A stretch of 64,000 nucleotides of DNA. It comes from Deltaproteobacteria bacterium (GTDB lineage Bacteria > Desulfobacterota > Desulfobacteria > Desulfobacterales > JAFDCJ01). Location of the stretch: positions 1-64,000 of the forward strand of contig JAFDCJ010000435.1 in the NCBI GenBank assembly GCA_019312835.1, read 5' to 3'. The notes under the pieces are model-generated. The model was not told where the DNA came from. It made no database searches and was given only the letters and a program-made list of their open reading frames with translations. Position 1 is the first letter of the stretch; each line of letters opens with the position of its first letter. Below are positions 56,241 to 63,844 of this stretch, piece by piece. Position numbers and translations under genes: made by a program.

Positions 56241-56341
56241 CAGAGGACAGACGACAGAGGACAGAAAACAGAAATCTGAGGATGGGGTTGGCTTTAAATC
56301 ATTGTTTATCTGTCATCTGACCTCTGAAATCTGTTATCTGA
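56241..56341. repeat. inverted-arm word-repeat element (CAGAGGACAGA type)
   Basis: cagaggacagacgacagaggacagaaaacagaaatctgagg versus atctgtcatctgacctctgaaatctgttatctg. Confidence 0.8.
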
Positions 56342-56374
56342 ATCTTTTAACAGGAAACGCCTTCCTGGGTTTAA

Positions 56375-56968
56375 ATGAAAAATAAAACACTAACCATCAC
56401 ATTTCTGGTGCTTATCTTGGTGGCCATTGGAACGGTTGCGGCGGTATATATCGGATACCGACAGGTTTCCACCGCACCGGAGCAATTGCTTTCCTCGATC
56501 AAAGATGGCGCCGATTTGTCGCTGGGAAAAATTCGGCAGACCGCTACGCGTGACGGCAAAAAAGAGTGGAGCCTGGAGGCCGGCTCGGCGCATTATATCG
56601 AAAACGATAAAAAGGCTGTTTTAAAGAATCTGTTCATCACTTATTTTCTCAAAGACAATCGTGAAGTCTACCTGGAAGCCGAAGAGGGATTATTGCAGAC
56701 CGATACAAATGACATTGAATTTTCCGGCAATGTTGTGATAAGGAATGATGACTATCAGCTCAAAACCAGGCGAATGAATTACGAACACGAGCGCCGCGTG
56801 ATTTTCTCCAATGATCCGGTGCACATTTCTGGCGAGGCCGTAAATTTATCCGCCAGATCGTTAACATACGATCTAAATCTTAATAAAATTATTTTTGCCG
56901 GCAATGTGGAAGCCCTCATCACCGAGGATTTCGCGGTTTTTCCCGGTTCGGCTGGTCGGGGACAATAA
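56375..56968 (+). CDS. lptC: LPS export ABC transporter periplasmic protein LptC
   Basis: N-terminal TM; LGKIRQTATRDGKKEWSLEAGSAHYIENDKKAVLKNL; position after kdsA-kdsC. Confidence 0.85.
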   Translation: MKNKTLTITFLVLILVAIGTVAAVYIGYRQVSTAPEQLLSSIKDGADLSLGKIRQTATRDGKKEWSLEAGSAHYIENDKKAVLKNLFITYFLKDNREVYLEAEEGLLQTDTNDIEFSGNVVIRNDDYQLKTRRMNYEHERRVIFSNDPVHISGEAVNLSARSLTYDLNLNKIIFAGNVEALITEDFAVFPGSAGRGQ

Positions 56969-57091
56969 AATTATTCAGCCGCACCTGATCACAAGCAGGT
57001 AAAAGCTACGGGTTCGGGCTTTTTTAAAAATTATGCTGTAATGGTTGCAATTTCAAATCAACTCAATTAAAATATAGAAAATTGGCTATAA

Positions 57092-57107
57092 TGGCACTCA
57101 AATTGCA
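57092..57107 (+). promoter_or_regulatory. sigma-54 (-24/-12) promoter of rpoN
   Basis: TGGCAC-tcaaa-TTGCA, full match to TGGCACN5TTGCW, about 70 bp upstream of the rpoN start. Confidence 0.75.
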
Positions 57108-57177
57108 GGACGGAGGTGCCGCTCAACCCATCGATTTATTAACCCCAACGGCGATAATGCCAAGCCCGCGTATATAA

Positions 57178-58611
57178 ATGGCACTTGAACTAAGACAACA
57201 ACTAAAATTAACCCAACAGCTGATTATGACGCCGCAACTTCAAATGGCGATCAAGCTGTTGCAGCTGTCCAGACTGGAACTCATGGATACGATCCGAGCC
57301 GAGTTGGAAGAAAACCCGGCCCTGGAAGAAGTGCCCGAAGGCACGCCCAACGATCAGCTAACCGATGGGGCGGATAACACTTCCGCCGACGCCACCGAAA
57401 CCAAGGAAGTCACCATCGAGGAAAAGCTCCAGGAGGATATCGATTGGAGCAACTATCTGGACGAGTACAACACGCCGGGACGGGTTAATTTTGAAGCCGA
57501 GAATCGGGATACGCCCAAATTTGAATCCTTCATCGCCCACAAAGAGTCCTTGAATGATCACTTGCTGTGGCAGTTTCTGATGACCAAGCCGCAAAAGGAA
57601 GAAGAAAAAATTGCCAGCCTGATCATTGGGAATATAAACAAGGATGGTTATCTTCAGGTATCGACCCAGGAAATCGCCTACACGAGCGGTTTGCCACATG
57701 AAAAAGTCGAGGAAGTTTTAGCCATCATTCAGTCATTTGACCCGGTTGGCGTTTGCGCCCGTGATCTGAGGGAATGTCTCTTGATCCAGGCCAAGAACCT
57801 GGGGTTGGAAAATACGATCATCACCGATATCATCGATGAGCATTTGCCGAACCTGGAAAAGAAAAATTACAAGGCCATTTGCAAGGCGCTCAAGAAAAGC
57901 CAGGACGAGGTGGTGGCGGCCGTTAACGTCATCAAGGCCATGGAACCCAAGCCCGGCCGGCAATTTAGTGAAGAAACGCCTCAGTATATCAATCCCGATA
58001 TTTACGTTTATAAACTTGATAACGATTTTGTCATCATGCTCAATGACGACGGCATGCCGAAGCTCAGGGTAAATTCTTTTTATCGCAACTCCATCGGCCG
58101 CGGCAAGAAAGTTTCCGGGGAAGCCGAAGATTACATCCAGGAAAAAATGAGATCCGCCGCCTGGCTGATAAAGAGTATTCACCAGCGCCAGAAAACCATT
58201 TACCGGGTGATGGAAAGCATTTTGCGCTATCAGCGGGAATTCTTTGACAAGGGCATCGCCTATCTCAAGCCCATGGTACTCCGAGATGTCGCCCAGGATA
58301 TCGGCATGCATGAATCAACCATCAGCCGGGTGACAACCAATAAATATGCTTTCACCCCTCAGGGTATTTTTGAATTAAAATATTTTTTCAACAGTTCCAT
58401 TCGGCGAATGCACGGCGGGGCGATCGCCTCTGCAAGTGTCCAGGAAAAGATCAGGCAAATCATCCAGGGGGAGGATCCCAGAAAGCCCTACAGTGATGAT
58501 AAGATCGCCCAGATTTTAAAAAACGAAGAGATTCACATCGCGCGCCGGACAGTCGCTAAATACCGCGAAATGTTGAAAGTGCTGCCATCCAATAAACGCA
58601 AAGAACTATAA
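57178..58611 (+). CDS. rpoN: RNA polymerase sigma-54 factor
   Basis: LKLTQQLIMTPQLQMAIKLLQLSRLEL; RpoN box ARRTVAKYREMLKVLPSNKRK. Confidence 0.98.
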   Translation: MALELRQQLKLTQQLIMTPQLQMAIKLLQLSRLELMDTIRAELEENPALEEVPEGTPNDQLTDGADNTSADATETKEVTIEEKLQEDIDWSNYLDEYNTPGRVNFEAENRDTPKFESFIAHKESLNDHLLWQFLMTKPQKEEEKIASLIIGNINKDGYLQVSTQEIAYTSGLPHEKVEEVLAIIQSFDPVGVCARDLRECLLIQAKNLGLENTIITDIIDEHLPNLEKKNYKAICKALKKSQDEVVAAVNVIKAMEPKPGRQFSEETPQYINPDIYVYKLDNDFVIMLNDDGMPKLRVNSFYRNSIGRGKKVSGEAEDYIQEKMRSAAWLIKSIHQRQKTIYRVMESILRYQREFFDKGIAYLKPMVLRDVAQDIGMHESTISRVTTNKYAFTPQGIFELKYFFNSSIRRMHGGAIASASVQEKIRQIIQGEDPRKPYSDDKIAQILKNEEIHIARRTVAKYREMLKVLPSNKRKEL

Positions 58612-58625
58612 GGGGGTCTAAAAGA

Positions 58626-59159
58626 ATGCAGACATCCGTCACGTTTAAGAATATTGATCCTTCAGACCATTTAAAAGCTTACGTGAGTGAGAAACTGGAT
58701 CGTCTCGACAAATTTCTCGACAATCCGGCCGAAGCCAATGTCGTGCTGGCGGTCGAAAAATTTCGCCACATTGCAGAGATCAACATCGCTGGTGATAAGC
58801 TTACCATCATCGGCAGCGAGGAAACCAACGACATGTATTCCGCCATCGACATGGCGTTGGACAAGCTTGAAAAACAGATAAAAAAAAGCAAACAAAAAAT
58901 AAGAGAACGCCGGTCGACTTCTAAAAATCGCAACCGATCCATGCTGGAAGAAGCTGACCATCTGCCCGATGAGGACACCGAGCGGCAGATAAAGATACGC
59001 AACATCGAATATAAACCCATGGATATCGAAGAAGCCGTTTTGCAGATGGATTTAATCGAAGATAATTTTCTGGTTTTTACCAATGCCCGAAGTGACCGCA
59101 TTAATGTTCTGTACCGGCGCAGAGATGGTCACTACGGCTTGATTCAGCCCAATTCATGA
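58626..59159 (+). CDS. hpf: ribosome hibernation promoting factor, long form
   Basis: MQTSVTFKNIDPSDHLKAYVSEKLDRLDKF; C-terminal MDLIEDNFLVFTNARSDRINVLYRRRDGHYGLIQP. Confidence 0.93.
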   Translation: MQTSVTFKNIDPSDHLKAYVSEKLDRLDKFLDNPAEANVVLAVEKFRHIAEINIAGDKLTIIGSEETNDMYSAIDMALDKLEKQIKKSKQKIRERRSTSKNRNRSMLEEADHLPDEDTERQIKIRNIEYKPMDIEEAVLQMDLIEDNFLVFTNARSDRINVLYRRRDGHYGLIQPNS

Positions 59160-59190
59160 TTACTGTTTCATTTCATTGAATTGCCTTGAT

Positions 59191-59386
59191 GTGGTTTCAG
59201 AACCACGCCTGAGACCCATCGGCCTTTGGCGGGTGAATCCGTCCGAGGCAGACAGGCCCGAGGGGAGCGGATAAACCCCCGGATCACGCCCAAATACCCG
59301 CTGACAAAGCGGGATTTGATATCCACTTTACATAGGTGACGGCATTCAACAGACGGCACACCGTTGAAGGGGGCGGCATGACCGCC
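59191..59386 (+). other. hairpin-rich intergenic region between hpf and ptsN
   Basis: gtggtt-tcag-aaccac (59191-59206), cccgct-gacaa-agcggg (59297-59313), acgg-caca-ccgt (59353-59364), ggcgg-catga-ccgcc (59372-59386). Confidence 0.6.
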
Positions 59387-59413
59387 ACCACAGGATAGAC
59401 AATAGTTGAAAAC

Positions 59414-59872
59414 ATGAAAATTTGCGACGTCTTACAAAAAGAAACGATCCTGGCGGATTTAAAAGCCCGCAATAAAAAAGGCATCTTAGAAGAACTTGTG
59501 GCGCCGGTATCAGAGATAGCCAAGGTCAATCCGGAGGAGCTGGTCAAGGTCCTGATGGAAAGGGAACAGCTTGGCAGCACCGGCATCGGGGGCGGCATTG
59601 GCATTCCTCACGGTAAAATGAAAGATATGGATTCGCTGATTCTTGGCTTCGGCCTCAGCCGCAAGGGCGTTGATTTTGAGTCCCTGGATGGCCAACCGGC
59701 CCATATCTTTTTTCTACTGATAACGCCGGAGAATTCAACGGGACTGCACCTGAAGCTGCTGGCACGAATTTCGAAAATCCTGAAGAATGACCCATTCAGG
59801 GCCCGATTGTTGAATGCCTCGAGTGGTGATGAGATTTTTGATATTATCAAAGAGGAGGATGAGGATTTTTAG
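59414..59872 (+). CDS. ptsN: PTS IIA-like nitrogen regulatory protein
   Basis: EREQLGSTGIGGGIGIPHGKM, AHIFFLLITPENSTGLHLKLLARISKIL. Confidence 0.92.
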   Translation: MKICDVLQKETILADLKARNKKGILEELVAPVSEIAKVNPEELVKVLMEREQLGSTGIGGGIGIPHGKMKDMDSLILGFGLSRKGVDFESLDGQPAHIFFLLITPENSTGLHLKLLARISKILKNDPFRARLLNASSGDEIFDIIKEEDEDF

Positions 59873-59891
59873 CTATTTTTGAAGATGTAAA

Positions 59892-60758
59892 GTGAAAAAT
59901 ATACGCATATGCATAATTACCGGGCTTTCTGGCTCTGGAAAGAGTACCGCCATGGCGGCACTGGAGGATGCCGGTTTTTATTGCGTCGATAACATGCCGG
60001 TTGAGCTGCTGCCCAAGTTTTTGGAACTGCCCATCGAGCAGGATTCCGAGATTTTGGGGGTCGCACTGGTAATGGATTTACGCGAAAAAGGCTTTCCTGA
60101 GAAGTACCAGGCCATCTTCAACGAGCTTAAACAGAACGGTTACTATTTCGAAATTCTCTTCCTGGAAGCAGAGGAAGAGGTCCTGGTTCAGCGATACAGC
60201 ACAACACGACGACAACACCCTCTATCCCTGGGAAAAAGCCTGCTCGAAGGTATCCGTACAGAAAAACATCAGCTGAAAGACTTAAGGTCAGCAGCCGACT
60301 TGGTGATCAATACCTCCAAGTTCAACGTCCATGAGCTCAAGTCAAAGATTCTCGATATTGCCCAGAAGAGTAAAAAGCTTGTGCCGATGCGCATTAATGT
60401 GCTTTCCTTCGGCTTTAAATACGGGATCCCTTATGACGCTGATCTAATCATGGATGTACGCTTTCTGGTGAATCCCTATTTTATTCCGGAATTAAAAGAG
60501 CTGGATGGCGAAACGCAAGAAATAAAGGCTTTTGTCCTGGAACACCCTGAGACACGTACTTTCCTGACAAAATATCTGGCGTTCCTTGACTATTTAATCC
60601 CGTTGTACGAAAAAGAGGGCAAGGCCTATTTAACCATTGCGCTCGGATGCACGGGGGGGCGGCATCGTTCCGTGGCCATTGCCAGGGCTGTATTTGAACA
60701 TATCCGTGCCCAGGGCAAAACAGTGGGACTGAATCACCGCGATCGTGTCCAGCCGTAA
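59892..60758 (+). CDS. rapZ: RNase adapter protein RapZ (GTG start)
   Basis: CIITGLSGSGKSTAMAALEDAGFYCVDNMPVELLP; ALGCTGGRHRSVAIAR. Confidence 0.95.
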   Translation: MKNIRICIITGLSGSGKSTAMAALEDAGFYCVDNMPVELLPKFLELPIEQDSEILGVALVMDLREKGFPEKYQAIFNELKQNGYYFEILFLEAEEEVLVQRYSTTRRQHPLSLGKSLLEGIRTEKHQLKDLRSAADLVINTSKFNVHELKSKILDIAQKSKKLVPMRINVLSFGFKYGIPYDADLIMDVRFLVNPYFIPELKELDGETQEIKAFVLEHPETRTFLTKYLAFLDYLIPLYEKEGKAYLTIALGCTGGRHRSVAIARAVFEHIRAQGKTVGLNHRDRVQP

Positions 60759-60823
60759 GGAGCAAAAAGAAATAGCTCTGTAATCCTTATAAAATCCAGT
60801 ACAGAAGCTTTGGCGTCAACGGC

Positions 60824-60940
60824 CACCCGCAAAGCGGGTGACTTGGATTTCCCCGCCCTTATGGGCGGGGGAAGACAAAAGCACGTCCGTGCTTTAAACG
60901 TTGCGGTTGTAATCCGCCTCAGGCGGATTTGAAAACAACC
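60824..60940. other. tandem array of four hairpins between rapZ and EIIA
   Basis: cacccgc-aaa-gcgggtg; ccccgccc-ttat-gggcgggg; aaagcacg-tc-cgtgcttt; ggttgt-aatccgcc-tca-ggcggatt-tgaaa-acaacc. Confidence 0.85.
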
Positions 60941-60964
60941 AATCAGAAATTGGCAAGGTGATGT

Positions 60965-61378
60965 ATGATCGGTATTGTTATTGTTACACACAGCGAACTG
61001 GGTGATGCATTGATAGGAGCGGCGGAATTTATTATCGGCAGCCGACCTGAGTCAATCGAATCGGTTTCAATTGACTTGAGTGAAAATGCAGAAAAATTAC
61101 GCGGTAAAATCGACCGGGGAATTAAAAAGGTAATGGGAGAGGAAGGCGTCATTATTCTCACGGACATGTTCGGGGGGACACCGTCCAACCTGAGCTATTC
61201 GTTTTTGGAAGAAGGTCACATTGAGGTGCTGTCCGGCGTCAACCTGCCGATTCTCATCCAGGCTGTTAACATGCGCCCAAAAATGGCGCTTGACCAACTG
61301 GCAGCTAATCTGGAGGCTTTCGGCAAAAAGAGCATATCATTGGCCAGTGGCATATTAAAGGGTAACAAGCGGAGTTAA
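60965..61378 (+). CDS. PTS mannose/fructose-family EIIA protein
   Basis: GIVIVTHSELGDALIGAAEFIIG; GVIILTDMFGGTPSNLS; VLSGVNLPILIQAV. Confidence 0.92.
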   Translation: MIGIVIVTHSELGDALIGAAEFIIGSRPESIESVSIDLSENAEKLRGKIDRGIKKVMGEEGVIILTDMFGGTPSNLSYSFLEEGHIEVLSGVNLPILIQAVNMRPKMALDQLAANLEAFGKKSISLASGILKGNKRS

Positions 61379-61381
61379 ACC

Positions 61382-61852
61382 GTGAACGGGTGGCAACTTG
61401 ACCATTTCAAGCGTGCCGACCTTGAACCGATTCTGGCTATCGAAAAAAGTTCGTTTAAGTGGCCCTGGGGCCGCCTTTCTTTTGAAGGTGAGTTGCACGG
61501 CAACAGCTGCTGCAATTTCGTAGTCAAATCGACCGAGGGGCAAACCGCCGGTCAGGTCATCGCATACGCTTTCTGGCGCCTGACGGTTGATGAGATGCAC
61601 ATATTAAAAGTTGCCGTCACCCCCGCCAGGCGCGGACAAGGAATCGCCACCCGGCTTCTGAAGCGCTGTTTGGCCTGGAGCGTTGAACAGGGTGCCGTTT
61701 CAGCGCACCTTGAAGTCCGCCCTTCCAATGTTGCCGCCGTTGAGCTCTATCGCAAACTGGGTTTTGAGGTCGTCGGTCGACGACCGAGTTATTATACGGA
61801 CACAAGAGAAGATGCACTGTTAATGATGAAAATCCTGAAGGAGGATGTATGA
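61382..61852 (+). CDS. rimI: ribosomal protein alanine N-acetyltransferase (GTG start)
   Basis: IEKSSFKWPWGRLSFEGEL; VTPARRGQGIATRLLKRCLAW; FEVVGRRPSYYTDTREDALLM. Confidence 0.9.
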   Translation: MNGWQLDHFKRADLEPILAIEKSSFKWPWGRLSFEGELHGNSCCNFVVKSTEGQTAGQVIAYAFWRLTVDEMHILKVAVTPARRGQGIATRLLKRCLAWSVEQGAVSAHLEVRPSNVAAVELYRKLGFEVVGRRPSYYTDTREDALLMMKILKEDV

Positions 61853-62853
61853 GCATAAAACTTGGAATAAATGGTTTTGGCAGAATCGGACGCATGGTAC
61901 TGCGGGCCGCTTTAAAGCACCCGGATGTGGATGTGGTGGCGATTAACGATCTGACCGATTCGGAAACGATGGCTTATTTACTGAAATATGATTCGGTCCA
62001 CGGCCAGCTCCATATGAACATTACGGCCCAAAAAGACAGCATCGAAATCGATGGGAAATCCATCGCCATTCGATCGGTAAAAGATCCTGAACAAATCGGC
62101 TGGAGCGATTTGGGCGTGGATATCGCGGCGGAATGTACCGGCATCTTCCGCGACCGGGAAAATGCATCCAAACACCTGACCGCCGGGGCGCGCAAGGTGA
62201 TCATCTCCGCACCGGCCGGCGATCCTGACATCACCATTGTCATGGGCGTCAACTCCCAGCAGTACGATCCCCGTCAGCACCACATTATTTCCAACGCATC
62301 CTGCACCACCAATTGCCTGGCGCCGGTAGCCAAGGTATTGCTGGAAAATTTCGGACTCAGCCGCGGCTTGATGACGACCATCCACTCCTACACGGGTGAT
62401 CAGCGCCTGCTTGACTTTCCCCACAAGGATCTTCGCCGGGCACGTGCGGCCGCTTTGTCCATGATCCCCACCACCACCGGCGCGGCCAAAGCCGTCGCCC
62501 TGGTGCTGCCGGAACTGTCCGGCAAGCTGAACGGTCTGGCCATCCGGGTGCCGACGCCCAATGTGTCGCTGGTGGACCTGGTGGCAACGGTTGAAAAAAC
62601 AGACGTGACCGTCTCGGATATCAACGAGGCCTTAAAGCAGGCTTCCGAAGAATCCCTGTCCGGGATTCTGGGCTACAGCGATCAGCCGCTGGTGTCCATT
62701 GATTACAACGGGTCGTCCCTGTCATCTATCGTGGATGGACCGACCACCTATGTGGTCGACAATCTGGTCAAAGTGCTGTCCTGGTACGACAACGAGGCCG
62801 GATATTCCCATCGCATGGTGGATCTGGCCGCGATGGTCGGCAAGGAACTATAA
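61849..62853 (+). CDS. gapA: type I glyceraldehyde-3-phosphate dehydrogenase
   Basis: KLGINGFGRIGRMVLRAAL; SNASCTTNCLAPVAK; WYDNEAGYSHRMVDL. Confidence 0.97.
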   Translation: MSIKLGINGFGRIGRMVLRAALKHPDVDVVAINDLTDSETMAYLLKYDSVHGQLHMNITAQKDSIEIDGKSIAIRSVKDPEQIGWSDLGVDIAAECTGIFRDRENASKHLTAGARKVIISAPAGDPDITIVMGVNSQQYDPRQHHIISNASCTTNCLAPVAKVLLENFGLSRGLMTTIHSYTGDQRLLDFPHKDLRRARAAALSMIPTTTGAAKAVALVLPELSGKLNGLAIRVPTPNVSLVDLVATVEKTDVTVSDINEALKQASEESLSGILGYSDQPLVSIDYNGSSLSSIVDGPTTYVVDNLVKVLSWYDNEAGYSHRMVDLAAMVGKEL

Positions 62854-62933
62854 GAGAAGGTGGAAGGTGGAATGCGGAATGCGGAATTAAAAAATCTGAC
62901 GTTGCCGCAATATCAGATTTCCCCTCCCCAGGC

Positions 62934-62956
62934 GGGAGGGAACTAAGGGGAGGGGG
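62934..62956 (+). other. putative G-quadruplex motif
   Basis: GGG-A-GGG-AACTAA-GGGG-A-GGGGG. Confidence 0.6.
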
Positions 62957-63044
62957 AATGAATGATCTTGATTCAATTCTTCAATTCCCTCTTTCGAATC
63001 TAAAAATCTGACATCATTGTGCTGATAGAAAAGGAGAAAATCCA

Positions 63045-63806
63045 ATGAGTGGCAGAACCCCGCTGATTGCCGGAAACTGGAAGATGTACAAGACCGGCCC
63101 GGAAGCCGTCGATACCGCCCAACGGCTGGTGGAACTGCTGGCCGATACGGCTGATGTGGACATTATGATTGCACCGGTGTTTACGGCGCTTGACCCCGTC
63201 TCACAGGTGGTTGCCGACAGCCGGGTCGGTTTGGGCGCGCAGAACCTTTACTGGGAAAAAGAAGGCGCGTATACCGGAGAAATATCGGCTGATATGCTGG
63301 TGGCGGCCGGATGCCAGTATGTGATCATCGGTCATTCGGAACGGCGCCAGTATTTCGGTGAAACCGATGAAACGGTCAATAAAAAAATCCGGACGGCGAT
63401 CGATGCCGGGCTGATACCGGTTTTTTGCGTGGGCGAAACCGAGGCCGAGCGTGAAGCCGGTCAGACATTTTCTGTGCTTGACAAACAGGTGCAAATTGGG
63501 TTAGGTGGATATTTTGCAAAAGATCTGGGCACCCTGGTCATCGCCTACGAGCCGGTTTGGGCCATCGGAACCGGCAAAACCGCCACCAGGGAACAGGCCC
63601 AGGAGGCCCATCAGTACATCCGGTCTTTGATCGAACAGAATATCGACAAGACACTGGCCCAATCCATGCGAATTTTATACGGGGGCAGCGTCAAGCCGGA
63701 CAACGTCGCCGACCTCATGCAAATGCCGGATATCGACGGCGCGCTTGTCGGCGGTGCCAGTCTGGACGCCGAATCTTTTAGCAAGATCGTAAAATTTAAG
63801 GGGTAA
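63045..63806 (+). CDS. tpiA: triosephosphate isomerase
   Basis: LIAGNWKMYKTGPEAVD; VIIGHSERRQYFGE; VIAYEPVWAIGTGKTAT. Confidence 0.98.
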   Translation: MSGRTPLIAGNWKMYKTGPEAVDTAQRLVELLADTADVDIMIAPVFTALDPVSQVVADSRVGLGAQNLYWEKEGAYTGEISADMLVAAGCQYVIIGHSERRQYFGETDETVNKKIRTAIDAGLIPVFCVGETEAEREAGQTFSVLDKQVQIGLGGYFAKDLGTLVIAYEPVWAIGTGKTATREQAQEAHQYIRSLIEQNIDKTLAQSMRILYGGSVKPDNVADLMQMPDIDGALVGGASLDAESFSKIVKFKG

Positions 63807-63844
63807 GAAATTTAGGAATTAAAAATCTTTAAGAAAATTTTATT

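Noticed and set aside
57000-57020. aaaagctacgggttcgggctttttt after lptC as an intrinsic terminator
   Set aside because: Only a 6-bp A/T-rich stem (aaaagc/gctttt); too weak to annotate.
59168-59359. 63-aa minus-strand ORF between hpf and ptsN
   Set aside because: Lies across hairpin-rich non-coding sequence; no similarity to known proteins recognised.
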